The notes: generated from the letters alone by a model not told the origin. A stretch of 64,000 nucleotides of DNA from Enterocloster bolteae (GCA_021772025.1 JAETNT010000003.1:1-64000), one strand, 5' to 3'. Positions 26,808 to 36,737 are shown, counted from the stretch's first letter. Numbers and translations: made by a program.

Positions 26808-27617
26808 ATGACCAAGAAAAAGAAATTATTGATTTTATTTTTTTTGCTCGTATCTGCATTTTTGGTTTTGGGATTTGATCCCCGGCTGGAGACAACTTAT
26901 TATGACTACACATCAGAAAAAATTCCGGAGGTATTTAATAACTTTCGAATTGTACAAATTTCTGATTTTCATTTAAAAAAATTTGGAAAGAAAGAAGAAA
27001 AGTTGATTAAGGCAGTTATGGACTGCAGGCCGGATGTGATCGTTCTAACAGGAGATATGGTGGATGAAAATCATGATGACCTTGCTCCTTTAAAAGAACT
27101 TCTGCAGGGGATCTCAGGGAAGGTACCGATCTATTATGTCAGTGGAAATCATGATTTGAAGCCTACCGCTACACGACAATATGAGGAAATGCAGGAATTA
27201 TTTCAATCCCATGGAGTAATAGATTTGGATGATAAACAGGAATTTATCACAATAGGCGGGTCAAGTATTTGCTTTACAGGGTCAAAATGGCGTTCAGGGT
27301 ATTTTAGCGATTATCTCCCAATAGCTGATACAGAGTATTTTAATATTTTGCTGTATCACGGAAGCGATTATTTCGAGAGACTAACGGATTTTGGATATGA
27401 TTTGATTCTTTCCGGACATGCTCATGGCGGGGTAGTGCGACTCCCCATTGTCGGAGGGGTATTTGGAAATGACGGTTCTTTGTTTCCGGAGTATGATGCG
27501 GGATGCTTTACAAAAGGCAGCTGCAGTATGATAAGTAGCCGCGGGCTTGGTGATGCAAAAATCCCACGGTTTTATAACCGGCCGGAACTGGTCTGTGTTG
27601 AATTACATTCGAAATAA
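26808..27617 (+). CDS. Membrane-anchored metallophosphoesterase
   Basis: 269 residues. A basic N-terminus and one hydrophobic segment (about 7-23) suggest membrane anchoring with the catalytic domain outside. Calcineurin-like metal motifs are complete: ISDFHL (about 51-56), LTGDMVD (about 84-90), SGNHD (about 117-121) and SGHAHGG (about 203-209). It resembles the YkuE/YaeI group. Substrate unknown; in this operon it may cleave a phosphorylated polysaccharide or lipid carrier intermediate, or stand in for the usual kinase phosphatase, which is absent. ATG 26808 is preferred: AAAGAGGA lies about eight bases upstream. Confidence 0.8.
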   Translation: MTKKKKLLILFFLLVSAFLVLGFDPRLETTYYDYTSEKIPEVFNNFRIVQISDFHLKKFGKKEEKLIKAVMDCRPDVIVLTGDMVDENHDDLAPLKELLQGISGKVPIYYVSGNHDLKPTATRQYEEMQELFQSHGVIDLDDKQEFITIGGSSICFTGSKWRSGYFSDYLPIADTEYFNILLYHGSDYFERLTDFGYDLILSGHAHGGVVRLPIVGGVFGNDGSLFPEYDAGCFTKGSCSMISSRGLGDAKIPRFYNRPELVCVELHSK

Positions 27618-27645
27618 AGCAGACGCAAAAGAAGGGAAAAGAAAC

Positions 27646-28623
27646 ATGGAACCTTTAATCAGTGTGATTGTTACCGTATATAAGGTGGAAGAATTTTTGC
27701 CTTTATGCTTAGAGAGTATTCAGGGACAAACCTATAAAAATCTGGAGATTTTGCTGATAGATGATGGTTCTCCAGACAATTGTCCAGCCATTTGTGATGC
27801 ATATGGAGCAAAAGATGCAAGAATCAAAGTGATACATAAAAAAAATAAGGGTGTTGCAGATACGCGTAATGTTGGTCTGGATAATGCAAGAGGGAAATAT
27901 CTGCTCTTTATCGACGGAGATGATTCCGTTGATTCGAGATATGTAGAGTACCTTTACCAAATGCTGACAGAAAAAGATGTAGATATTGCTGCGTGTGCAT
28001 GGCAGGACGTCCGCTGGAAAGAAGTTGAACAAGTACAATCATCGCCTTTGGACCCCGAAAAGACAATTGTCTGGAATAAGCAGGAGGCGCTGCAGGCAAT
28101 GCTGTATCAAGTTCCGATTGACTGTGCATTGTGGGCAAAACTGTATCGTAGAGAACTATTTGATGGCATCCGAATGCCGGTAGGAAAGCAGTATGAAGAC
28201 ATGAATGCAAGCTACCGGCTGTTCGAGCGTGTGCAATGCGTCAGTTATAATCCATATCCAGGTTACAGATATCTTTTGCGTGACAATGGTATTATGAGGG
28301 GGGACTTTTCAGAGAGAAAAATGGATTTGATTGATTTTGCAGAAGAGCTGAAAAATACTTTTCCGTCTCGTTATCCACAATTGGAGAATGCAGTTTGGTC
28401 GCGTTTTTTTCGGGCAAATTGCCATATTTATTTACAGATCCCAGGAGGGAAAACATATCGGAAGTATCGCAAACGTATCGAAAAGAATATTGTGGAAAGC
28501 AGATGGAAGGTATGGATGGATCCAAATGCCAGGAAAGGAACGAAGATGGCAGTATTGTGTACTTACCTTGGTTTTCCTTTTTTCAGGGCGATTAAGAGAT
28601 GGAAAGAGATGGGGAAGAAATAG
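27646..28623 (+). CDS. Family 2 glycosyltransferase
   Basis: 325 residues, GT-A fold, inverting. The N-terminus PLISVIVTVYKVEEFL, the LIDDGSPDNC segment (about 37-46) and the DGDD metal motif (about 93-96) are standard for GT2. It adds a sugar to the lipid-linked repeat unit on the cytoplasmic face; donor and linkage cannot be told. The open frame continues upstream to 27547 inside the phosphoesterase gene, but GAAGGGAAAAG before ATG 27646 and homology to the family N-terminus fix the start. Confidence 0.88.
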   Translation: MEPLISVIVTVYKVEEFLPLCLESIQGQTYKNLEILLIDDGSPDNCPAICDAYGAKDARIKVIHKKNKGVADTRNVGLDNARGKYLLFIDGDDSVDSRYVEYLYQMLTEKDVDIAACAWQDVRWKEVEQVQSSPLDPEKTIVWNKQEALQAMLYQVPIDCALWAKLYRRELFDGIRMPVGKQYEDMNASYRLFERVQCVSYNPYPGYRYLLRDNGIMRGDFSERKMDLIDFAEELKNTFPSRYPQLENAVWSRFFRANCHIYLQIPGGKTYRKYRKRIEKNIVESRWKVWMDPNARKGTKMAVLCTYLGFPFFRAIKRWKEMGKK

Positions 28624-28625
28624 AG

Positions 28626-29735
28626 ATGGAGAAAATTACGGTTGCACATGTAGCAGGCGGTTTGACTACAGGAGGGGTTGAAAGCGTCATTTACCAGTAT
28701 GTATCCCATATGCCATCTGACCGGTACAATTGGATTTATGTCAGCTATGACACCCCGGATCAAACGGTACAAAAAAGATTTGAGCAAAAAGGATTCCGGG
28801 TATATTCCGTTACCAAAAAAAAGGAAAATTTTTTTAAAAGCTGTTGGGAAGTTTTTCATATATTTAAAGAAAATAAAGTTCAGATAGTGCATTCTCATAT
28901 GACATTGATGTGTTTTGTTACAAACATACTGGGGCTAGCTGCAGGCGCGAAGGTCCGCATTTCACATTCTCATCTTGTGCTTTCGCCAGATATGGGGAAG
29001 CGGATTCTGTATTGGTTTTTTAAGAAATTGACAACCTGGACGGCAACCACATTATTTGCATGTAGTACTGCGGCAGGCGAATACTTGTATGGGAAAAGAA
29101 ATATGTCTGCTGGACAGGTTATTATTATGAATAATGCATTGGATTGTGAGGCATTTTGTTTTGATTATGATACCAGAGAGCGATTAAGAGAAACATATGG
29201 TTTAAAGGGAAAGACGGTTCTTGGAAATGTCGGGAGGTTTACAGAGCAGAAAAATCAGGAATTTTTAATTCAAACTTTTAAAAAATATCAGGAGACAGAT
29301 CCGGAAAGCAGGCTGATTCTGGTGGGGGACGGCCCGCTCATGGATGCTATGAAGCAGTTAACTATAAATCTGGAAATTGAGAATAAGGTCTTGTTTGTAG
29401 GTTCTACGAGTAAAGCTAACGAATGGTATATGGCAATGGATGTATTTGTCTTTCCTTCTTTGTATGAGGGACTGGGAATTGCGGCGCTCGAGGCACAGGC
29501 GGCAGGACTGCCAGTTCTAATGTCAAGCGAAGTGCCGAAAGAAGCGGTTCTTACGGATCAGGTGATCTCTTATCCGCTTGAAGCGGGAGCGGAAGAATGG
29601 GCGAGACAAATTCAGATTTGCAGGGAGAAAGGCCGTGGTGCTGATATATATCATATATTAAAAGAGAAACATCTGGATATTAAAACAGAGGCGCTAAGGC
29701 TGGATCATTTTTACAGAAAAGGCATATGGGAGTAG
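28626..29735 (+). CDS. Family 4 glycosyltransferase
   Basis: 369 residues, GT-B fold, retaining. The N-terminus has AHVAGGLTTGGVESVI (about 5-20), typical of EpsF/CapM-like enzymes that start with a glycine-rich acceptor loop. The C-terminal donor domain has VGRFTEQKN (about 189-197) and the E-x7-E motif in YEGLGIAALEAQAAGLP (about 276-292). ATG 28626 follows the previous stop by two bases; the in-frame ATG at 28599 lies inside the preceding gene. Likely adds the second or third sugar of the repeat. Confidence 0.88.
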   Translation: MEKITVAHVAGGLTTGGVESVIYQYVSHMPSDRYNWIYVSYDTPDQTVQKRFEQKGFRVYSVTKKKENFFKSCWEVFHIFKENKVQIVHSHMTLMCFVTNILGLAAGAKVRISHSHLVLSPDMGKRILYWFFKKLTTWTATTLFACSTAAGEYLYGKRNMSAGQVIIMNNALDCEAFCFDYDTRERLRETYGLKGKTVLGNVGRFTEQKNQEFLIQTFKKYQETDPESRLILVGDGPLMDAMKQLTINLEIENKVLFVGSTSKANEWYMAMDVFVFPSLYEGLGIAALEAQAAGLPVLMSSEVPKEAVLTDQVISYPLEAGAEEWARQIQICREKGRGADIYHILKEKHLDIKTEALRLDHFYRKGIWE

Positions 29736-29738
29736 AAG

Positions 29739-30797
29739 ATGATTATATATTTGGTTATGCTATCGGTTTCCATGTTTTTTGCGGTTTACGCTGGCAGGGC
29801 AAAACCGTATGAACAATTGCAGAGCACATATTGGATATTTTCTTTTTTATCTGCACTGCCATTTATTCTGGTAACAGTATTCCGGTATCGGGTGGGGACA
29901 GACTGGACCTTCGTATATGAGCCGTTTTTGTATTATATTAACCACGGAATCCGTGAATTTTCAGAAAAAGGATTTACATTGATTTATCAGATTATCGGAT
30001 CCTTTACAGATGATGCCTGGTGGGTTATTGCTTTTGTAGGTCTAATGACAATGATCTTCTTTTTTCTGGCAATTTGTGAACAGTCTGTCATGATGCCGTT
30101 TAGTATCTTGCTGTTTTTTATTACGAATAAATACTTTACGTCCCTGAATCAGATACGTCAGATGCTTGCTATGGCTATTTTTATTTATTCGCTGAAATAC
30201 ATATTTCGCAGAAATTGGAAAGCATATTTTTTTGGGAATCTTCTTGGTGCGACAATCCATACCTCATCCTATATGTATCTTCCGGTGTATTTTCTTTATG
30301 GAGTACGGGCCACGCCCAAACGAAGTATCGCGCTTTTGGCAGCAGCCTTTCTGGGAATGCCTGTACTTGTAAAGGGCTCCGCTTTCATTGCCCGGTTTAC
30401 CAGATATGCATGGTATCTTGACAGTGCGTTTAATCAAAATAATTTTTATTTGCTTGGTTTTTTGGTGACACTTTTTTTTACGCTTTTGCATGTGTTTTAT
30501 CTGGCCAGATTTCCGGAAAAGGATGCGGAATTTGAGTTTATGACGAATATGATGGTGATTTCTACGATCCTGCTCCTGCTTTCCGTAAATATGTCACAGG
30601 TGCTTAGGGTATCGGAGGGCTTGAGCATAATACAATTATTCAGTTTCCCCAAGATGCTGAAAAAGGAAAATGATGATAGAATGTGGCTATTTGTATGGCT
30701 GATGATAGTTGGCATCTATACCGTGAAACTTTTGTATGATGTGTATGTAAACAAGTGGTATAATGTGCTTCCATATCAAACGGTTTTCACCAGATAG
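29739..30797 (+). CDS. EpsG-family polysaccharide polymerase (Wzy-type)
   Basis: 352 residues with about ten membrane spans. Two signatures of the EpsG polymerase family are visible: FRYRVGTDW (about 48-56) and SLNQIRQMLAMAIF (about 135-148). It would polymerise repeat units on the outer face of the membrane. It lies three bases after the glycosyltransferase and eleven before the flippase, keeping polymerase and flippase together. Confidence 0.85.
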   Translation: MIIYLVMLSVSMFFAVYAGRAKPYEQLQSTYWIFSFLSALPFILVTVFRYRVGTDWTFVYEPFLYYINHGIREFSEKGFTLIYQIIGSFTDDAWWVIAFVGLMTMIFFFLAICEQSVMMPFSILLFFITNKYFTSLNQIRQMLAMAIFIYSLKYIFRRNWKAYFFGNLLGATIHTSSYMYLPVYFLYGVRATPKRSIALLAAAFLGMPVLVKGSAFIARFTRYAWYLDSAFNQNNFYLLGFLVTLFFTLLHVFYLARFPEKDAEFEFMTNMMVISTILLLLSVNMSQVLRVSEGLSIIQLFSFPKMLKKENDDRMWLFVWLMIVGIYTVKLLYDVYVNKWYNVLPYQTVFTR

Positions 30798-30808
30798 GGG
30801 TTATCAGA

Positions 30809-32227
30809 TTGAATGAAAAGACATTGCTGTTCTTTAAGAATATTTTGTATGCAGTAGGAGCAAATGCAAGCAGGATTGTGACTACAATGTTTTTGACTTT
30901 GCTGCTTCCAAAGCTCATGTCACTGGAAAATTACAGCTACTGGCAATTATACGGATTTTATGGGGTGTATCTTGCTTGTTCCTCCTTGGGATGGTGTGAA
31001 GGTACCTACTTAAAATATGGCGGTAGTGATTATAAGGCCCTGGATCAATATAAGATGAGTTCGCAGTTCTGGATGCTCGCATTATATGAGGCAGTTGTTC
31101 TGGGAGTGATACATCTGATATGTTTTCGCTTTATATCAGATACCTGCAAAATGCAGGCGCTGTCCTTGTCTCTGGTTTATTCATGGCTGTCGATCCTTAG
31201 ATATCAGCTTCAGATAATTTTGCAGGCCACTAACCGCATATCGGAATATGCAAGAGTATATACAGGGGAACGCCTGATTAATTTTGCCCTGGTGATAATT
31301 TGTCTGGTGACCGGAAGGGCCAGCTTCCAGGCAATTGCGGGAATGGAAATCATGAGCAATGCTGTAATGTTGTCTTATTCGGCGTATCTCTGCCGTGAAA
31401 TTACTTTTCACAAACCGCTGCTGTCCAGGGAAAGTTTTATGGAGACAAGGGAACTGATCGGTATCGGATATAAACTTACTCTGGCAAGCTTTGCAAGCCA
31501 GTCGATTATCGGGATTGTCCGGTTTGCAATTGAGAACCAGTGGGGAACCATCGCTTTTGGAAAAATTTCTCTTGCTCTGAGTATGGCGAATGTATTGATT
31601 ACTTGTATTTCCGCAATTGGAATTGTGTTGTTTCCTATGCTCCGCAATACGGAAAAAAAGCAACTTTTTGAAATATACCAGCCAGCGCGTCTGTGCCTGA
31701 CAATTTTTATGTTTGGCATTTTGATTTTTTATATGCCGATAAAAATTATATTGGGAATGTGGTTGCCGCAGTATGATGACAGCATGAGGTATCTGGCAAT
31801 TCTTTTTCCTCTTTGTATTTATGAAACACGGAATACTGTGCTTACCTGGACCTATCTGAAAACGCTTCGACGGGAAAGCGATATTATGAAAGCCAACCTG
31901 GTCATAGTAGCAGTCAGCATGGCGCTTACGTTTTTTACCGTTTATCTGTTGCAAAATCTGGAGCTGGCAGTTTTGTCCATTATTGTGTTGTATGCGGTGA
32001 AAGCAGTCTATACAGAAATGCTGCTGGCAAAATATATGCCATTGAATAACTGGGCGGATCACATAAAAGAGGGATTACTGACAGTAATGTTTATTTTCTG
32101 TAATTGGGCTTTATCAGGGTGGTATGCATTTTTCGGTTATCTGGTGGTCTATTTACTATATTTTTTGATTGAAAAAAATATAGCGTTCTCTTATGCCAAA
32201 AGGCTTAAACAGTTTACTGCAAAGTGA
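30809..32227 (+). CDS. Wzx-type polysaccharide flippase
   Basis: 472 residues, very hydrophobic, with 12-14 spans, of the MOP superfamily (Wzx/RfbX). It would flip undecaprenyl-linked repeat units outward before Wzy polymerisation. The start codon appears to be TTG at 30809, with AGGGG upstream; the nearby ATG at 30813 is out of frame. The first segment (LFFKNILYAVGANASRIVTT, about 7-26) is typical of Wzx N-termini. Confidence 0.85.
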   Translation: MNEKTLLFFKNILYAVGANASRIVTTMFLTLLLPKLMSLENYSYWQLYGFYGVYLACSSLGWCEGTYLKYGGSDYKALDQYKMSSQFWMLALYEAVVLGVIHLICFRFISDTCKMQALSLSLVYSWLSILRYQLQIILQATNRISEYARVYTGERLINFALVIICLVTGRASFQAIAGMEIMSNAVMLSYSAYLCREITFHKPLLSRESFMETRELIGIGYKLTLASFASQSIIGIVRFAIENQWGTIAFGKISLALSMANVLITCISAIGIVLFPMLRNTEKKQLFEIYQPARLCLTIFMFGILIFYMPIKIILGMWLPQYDDSMRYLAILFPLCIYETRNTVLTWTYLKTLRRESDIMKANLVIVAVSMALTFFTVYLLQNLELAVLSIIVLYAVKAVYTEMLLAKYMPLNNWADHIKEGLLTVMFIFCNWALSGWYAFFGYLVVYLLYFLIEKNIAFSYAKRLKQFTAK

Positions 32228-32270
32228 ATAACGTTTTGCCCTGAGAGAAGCGAAAGGAATGAATATAAAA

Positions 32271-33260
32271 ATGAAGCAGAAGAATTTTATTAATCTGACT
32301 ATGTTTGATCTGCTGAAAGGCGTAATGATAATTTTGGTTATATGGGGCCACAGCAATGGATGGAATACGGATACATATGTTTTGAAGATCTTCTATTCTG
32401 TTATGATGCCGTTTTTTTTTATTGCCAGTGGTTTCTGGCTGAAAAAACGCCCATTGAAAGCCGGGCTGGAAAGCAGCGTTAAATTTCTATTAAGGCCATT
32501 TTGCATTGTGATGTTTGTAATTAATCTGATTGGCGCTGTCCATCGCGCTTTGCAACATAATATGCAGGAATGGGTGCATGTGTTTTTAATCCCGACGCTG
32601 CTGGTAAGGTCCGGACAGAATACAAGGATTGGCGCAATGTGGTTCGTATTCGCACTGTTCCTTTCGTGGTGTTTGTTTTATCTGTTTGTGAATCTATGCG
32701 AAGAAAAGCAACAAATGATATGGGCATGTTTATGCGGAATAGCAGGCGGAATTATAATGCCGTTGGAGCTTCCGTTTCAGATAGGACAAGGGCTTTCCTG
32801 TTACTTTTTGGTTTACAGCGGTTACATCATTAAGAAAAAGAAACTGCTTGAAAAAACCATTTCTCCAGGCGTTTTTGTTCTGCTCAGCAGTTCGTGGGTA
32901 ATATCTATTCTATACGGAAGCATGGATTTCGGTACTTACAATATGAAGTATGGATTTTTAAGTCTTGTTGGAAGTTTGTGTGGTTCGTTTTTGGTTATTA
33001 AATTATTTTTACTTTTAAACAGCATTGAAAATGTGCTTTTTGACGCGATTAAGTGGATTGGTCGGCATTCCATGTGGATTTTGTGCATTCATAGTGTAGA
33101 GGCGGCTGTAGTCCCATGGAAGATTCTGTTTTCGTATATTTCACAGGAGTCGTTGGCCGGAATGGTTTTACAGTTTGTTTTACGTTGTATTTTAATCGGA
33201 TGTATTTTCTTTTGCATAACCATAGTGCAAAAGCGGATATATTGCAATAGGAGGAAATGA
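32271..33260 (+). CDS. Membrane acyltransferase family 3
   Basis: 329 residues, about ten membrane spans. The N-terminal segment FDLLKGVMIILVIWGHSNGW (about 11-30) has the conserved histidine of acyltransferase-3 proteins (OafA/WecH type), followed by MMPFFFIASGFWLKK (about 45-59). These enzymes acylate sugars of surface glycans. Directly downstream is an acyl carrier protein, so the donor may be acyl-ACP. AAAGGA touches the ATG at 32259, leaving no spacer; ATG 32271 twelve bases away is the better start. Confidence 0.8.
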   Translation: MKQKNFINLTMFDLLKGVMIILVIWGHSNGWNTDTYVLKIFYSVMMPFFFIASGFWLKKRPLKAGLESSVKFLLRPFCIVMFVINLIGAVHRALQHNMQEWVHVFLIPTLLVRSGQNTRIGAMWFVFALFLSWCLFYLFVNLCEEKQQMIWACLCGIAGGIIMPLELPFQIGQGLSCYFLVYSGYIIKKKKLLEKTISPGVFVLLSSSWVISILYGSMDFGTYNMKYGFLSLVGSLCGSFLVIKLFLLLNSIENVLFDAIKWIGRHSMWILCIHSVEAAVVPWKILFSYISQESLAGMVLQFVLRCILIGCIFFCITIVQKRIYCNRRK

Positions 33261-33262
33261 TA

Positions 33263-33484
33263 ATGTTAGAAAAGATAATTACGATTGCAAAAGAGTTTTG
33301 TGACAACGATGATATGGAATGGAGCGAAGATACCTCGATTTTAATGGATATGGAACTATCATCTATGGAGATGTTCGCATTTATTGCAAAAGTAGAAAAA
33401 AGTCTGGGTATCCATATTAGCGAGCGTCAATTGGCACGAATTGCAACATTAGGAGATCTGGTTACACTTGCGAAGAAAGGATAA
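33263..33484 (+). CDS. Acyl carrier protein of the polysaccharide operon
   Basis: 73 residues, acidic and helical. ELSSMEMF (about 31-38) matches the phosphopantetheine attachment loop, with Ser about 34 as the prosthetic-group site; the usual DSL reads SSM. AGGAGG lies eight bases before ATG 33263. It sits between the membrane acyltransferase and an esterase, with an acyl-activating ligase further down, so it most likely carries an acyl or aminoacyl group for glycan decoration rather than serving fatty-acid synthesis. Confidence 0.85.
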   Translation: MLEKIITIAKEFCDNDDMEWSEDTSILMDMELSSMEMFAFIAKVEKSLGIHISERQLARIATLGDLVTLAKKG

Positions 33485-33492
33485 ACGTCCAA

Positions 33493-34383
33493 ATGAAAAA
33501 GTGGATTTGTTGTGCGTGCTTTATGCTGCTGTTCTGCTTAACATGCTGCAGCGCATCTCCGTCTGAGTCCGAAACGGAAATAGAAACCATTGAGACGGAA
33601 GTAAAAAAGGTAGAGTCAGACGCTGATTATTTTGTATCTTACCATGAAAGAAAAGGGATACATTTTTATGATATAAGGCGAAGAAATATGGGTGAAAAAC
33701 AGCCGGTGCTTTTTTTCATACATGGGCTAACCAATTGTAAAGAAGGAATGGTTGATTATGCGAAATCTCTGGCTGATGAAGGATATTTCGTTATTGTTCC
33801 GGACTTGCCGGGACATGGAGAAAGTGTTACGTCCACACCAATGAATACTTATGACATAATTCATCAGGCCGCAATAGATTGCGGCGAGATGCTGACCTTT
33901 TATAATAAAAGTAGGTATGCCGACACGTCCCGGTTCGGTATTGCAGGCTTTTCTATGGGTGGAATGACTGCGCTGTATTATGGCGCATATAGCGATAACC
34001 GACCGCAGTGCGTGATTAGCATATGCGGTACTCCGGAGTGGGATAGTTTACTGGATAAGGGAGTTTATGATATTTGCCAGAATGGTAAATTTACGCCAAT
34101 AGATGATGAAGAAAAGAAAAAAGAGGTCATTACTGTGATGGTACAGAATTCCCCGGACAATAATCTGGAGTATTTACTTCAGATTCCTATTTTACTAATC
34201 AATGGAGAGGATGATGAAATGATATCAATTTCTGAAATCAGAAATTTTGTATTGAAAAGCAAGCTGTTTCCCAACAAATTGGAAAATATTACTATTGAGG
34301 GACGGGGACACGATATTATGTTAGACGATATGCAAGATGTCAAAGAATTTCTTCAGAAATATATCCCGAGGCAGGTGGAATAG
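33493..34383 (+). CDS. Alpha/beta-hydrolase lipoprotein (putative esterase)
   Basis: 296 residues. An N-terminal signal with cysteines in LTCCSAS (Cys 18/19) suggests lipid anchoring, then an acidic linker, then an alpha/beta-hydrolase fold: oxyanion FFIHGLT (about 73-79), nucleophile elbow GFSMGG (about 153-158), acid in INGEDDEM (about 236-243) and catalytic His in GRGHDIM (about 275-281). It probably hydrolyses an ester on the extracellular face, such as removing or transferring acyl groups on the polysaccharide. It follows the carrier protein by eight bases. Confidence 0.82.
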   Translation: MKKWICCACFMLLFCLTCCSASPSESETEIETIETEVKKVESDADYFVSYHERKGIHFYDIRRRNMGEKQPVLFFIHGLTNCKEGMVDYAKSLADEGYFVIVPDLPGHGESVTSTPMNTYDIIHQAAIDCGEMLTFYNKSRYADTSRFGIAGFSMGGMTALYYGAYSDNRPQCVISICGTPEWDSLLDKGVYDICQNGKFTPIDDEEKKKEVITVMVQNSPDNNLEYLLQIPILLINGEDDEMISISEIRNFVLKSKLFPNKLENITIEGRGHDIMLDDMQDVKEFLQKYIPRQVE

Positions 34384-34384
34384 T

Positions 34385-36700
34385 GTGAACAAAATAATAA
34401 AATTAAGCCAGTTATTTTGTTTGGGTTTGGGACTTTTCGTTTTCTGGATTGCTGGTAAACAGGGAACGGGCTGGGCTGCGGAGACAGAACAAAGAACCTT
34501 GTTTTCTATTGCAGAAAAAGGTTATTCCTATGTGCTGGGATCCGACTGGTCGGAGGAACTGCGCGGACAAAATGGCGGAGCGCTGGAAGGAGCCGGAAAA
34601 TTCCGGTTATTCCGGGACAATCAGGAGCTTATTCCTTCTGAAGATATACACGCATACAGCGCCGAAATTTTATCGTCTAATTCAGTAAAGGTGCTATATA
34701 CGGATGCCTCGTCCAGTATTGAAATGGTAAATATATATACGTTCCATGAAAATTCAATTCAAGTAGATGCAGTACTTACAAAGGCGAGCCAGATTACACA
34801 GGCCGATACGATTCTTTACGTTCCGGCATTTATAGGAGACTGCAGCAGGATTGACAAACGGGTGGCATCCAGGTGGAATTTTCCGGACAATGGTAATTAT
34901 CCATATCGTGAGTTTGACAGTATGGTAGATATTTACCAGATGGATAATCAGCAGCTTCTCTATAGTTTCCGTGTGGGAGATACGGCGAATTCAGAATTCC
35001 TATTTGAATATTATCCGGATAAAGGGATGGTGATCGAAGAACGGACGCTGCCGATAGAGAATCATTTTGTGCTTGTATTTGAATCCGATACCCCTGATAG
35101 TGATATGAGGGCTCTTTTTGAGAAAAATAATGAGGAGTTAGGGATAAAAATTGAACGGGCAGATGGTAAGAAACATACGATGTTTCAGGGCGAACAGGTT
35201 TCTTTGCAAATCAAAGTTGTAAATGTGAGCAGCCAGGCGGCTGAATTGGGAATTTCATACCAGATTTATGATTATTATGGAAATGCCGTAACGGACAAAG
35301 AGCTGAGCGATCAGATGGGAATAGGCGATGAAAGAGTGATTCCCCTTGAGATTAATAAAAACAGCCCTCCTGGTATCTATTGGCTGGATTTAAAGGCAAA
35401 CTATCTCGGAAAGCAATATCGGGAATTATATCCATTTGCTGTTTTGCAGCCTCATACATATACCCACTCGCATACAAGTCCCTTCGGCGTATCCGGCGTC
35501 CGTTTTGGCAGATATGAGCAGAATGGAACAATTCTTGATTTGGCGTCTATACTTGGGGTCGCTAATATGCGCGTTTGTCTTACTATTCCGGATTATCTGG
35601 AAAAGAGCGACGAGCTCTTGGTAGAGAATCTGCGTGCCCTAAAGGCGCAAGGTGTCCGTGTACTAGGACAGATTTTACTGGATGATGCATGGAACCTTCC
35701 GACAAGCGAAGCAGGGAGTTATGAACTTGCGAGGGAAACGCTGAAAAAGACAGCGCCGTATTTGTACGCAGTAGAACTTGGAAATGAGAATAACAGTGGC
35801 GACAGTGCGGCCGTAGGGAGAGAAGCAGAGATCTACAAACGGAATCAGTTTGACGGCGAGCTGGCGGCAGCAAAAGAGTATGGCCTTAAGATTGCCAGTT
35901 CCGGGGTAAGAGACAGCCGGATGCCGTGGATAATGCAGATGAGAGATCTGGGCATTTTGCGCCAAACGGATATTTTGTCTACACATGCTTATTCGTGGAA
36001 TATGGCCCCGGAAAGAAGAGTAGGCGGAACAGGGTATCTGGAGTGCCTGGAAGAAACCCGGAAATTTTTGGATTCCCTGGAATCGCCGCTGCTATGGTAT
36101 ATGAGTGAATTTGGGGTTCATACGGCGGCAGTCAATAATCAGTTCCTTTTCTCCGGCGTGAATCCACGGATTCAGGCAGACTTTTTAATGAGGGAATACG
36201 CACTGGGACTCGCTTATGGAGCAGATGCTTTGATGTGTTATAACCTGATAGACGGATCAAACCTTTTGAAAAATATCAGGTTTGATTACGCAGAAGATAA
36301 TTGGGGGATGTTTTATAAGGAAGATTATTATGATCGTATTATGCCAAAACCAGCGGCAGTAGCATTTGCTAACCTGACACGAAATCTGGAAACTGTCCAG
36401 GCAGCAGAGCTTCCAGACATAAATGGAACGATTTACACAGTGAAGTGTGTATTGGCAGACGGCCGATTTGTTACGATGGCATGGTCGGCAAAGGAATTTG
36501 CAAATTCAGAAGTGGAATCTAGATTTCGTTTACCATCCGCTCTCTGGGAAAATAAGTGGACAGAGACAGAAACATTATATTGGCAAACAAATGCTGCTTC
36601 GGTAGAGACGGAGGATATTATGGGAACACGAATTACATATCCTGTCGTGAATGGGGTCGCACAAATTCCTCTACATGGTTCACCGATTTACATTTACTAA
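34385..36700 (+). CDS. Secreted glycosidase-like protein (GH-A clan)
   Basis: 771 residues from GTG 34385 (AGGTGGA about six bases upstream). A signal peptide (about 1-30, cleavage near GWAA) is followed by about 300 residues of beta-type domains and a TIM-barrel-like half. Candidate catalytic acids are in ELGNENN (about 464-470) and WYMSEFGVH (about 571-579), the paired positions of clan GH-A enzymes such as GH39 and GH5. A glycosidase in a polysaccharide operon recalls PslG of the Pseudomonas Psl locus, which cuts its own polymer. Family number and substrate are not established here. Confidence 0.75.
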   Translation: MNKIIKLSQLFCLGLGLFVFWIAGKQGTGWAAETEQRTLFSIAEKGYSYVLGSDWSEELRGQNGGALEGAGKFRLFRDNQELIPSEDIHAYSAEILSSNSVKVLYTDASSSIEMVNIYTFHENSIQVDAVLTKASQITQADTILYVPAFIGDCSRIDKRVASRWNFPDNGNYPYREFDSMVDIYQMDNQQLLYSFRVGDTANSEFLFEYYPDKGMVIEERTLPIENHFVLVFESDTPDSDMRALFEKNNEELGIKIERADGKKHTMFQGEQVSLQIKVVNVSSQAAELGISYQIYDYYGNAVTDKELSDQMGIGDERVIPLEINKNSPPGIYWLDLKANYLGKQYRELYPFAVLQPHTYTHSHTSPFGVSGVRFGRYEQNGTILDLASILGVANMRVCLTIPDYLEKSDELLVENLRALKAQGVRVLGQILLDDAWNLPTSEAGSYELARETLKKTAPYLYAVELGNENNSGDSAAVGREAEIYKRNQFDGELAAAKEYGLKIASSGVRDSRMPWIMQMRDLGILRQTDILSTHAYSWNMAPERRVGGTGYLECLEETRKFLDSLESPLLWYMSEFGVHTAAVNNQFLFSGVNPRIQADFLMREYALGLAYGADALMCYNLIDGSNLLKNIRFDYAEDNWGMFYKEDYYDRIMPKPAAVAFANLTRNLETVQAAELPDINGTIYTVKCVLADGRFVTMAWSAKEFANSEVESRFRLPSALWENKWTETETLYWQTNAASVETEDIMGTRITYPVVNGVAQIPLHGSPIYIY

Positions 36701-36737
36701 GCAATCTGGCGGTGGATGGTTTGGAAAGGGAGTTATT

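Noticed and set aside
31181-32062. 293-codon open frame on the minus strand
   Set aside because: Antisense to the Wzx gene, rich in His, Gln and Asn as expected of a reversed hydrophobic gene.
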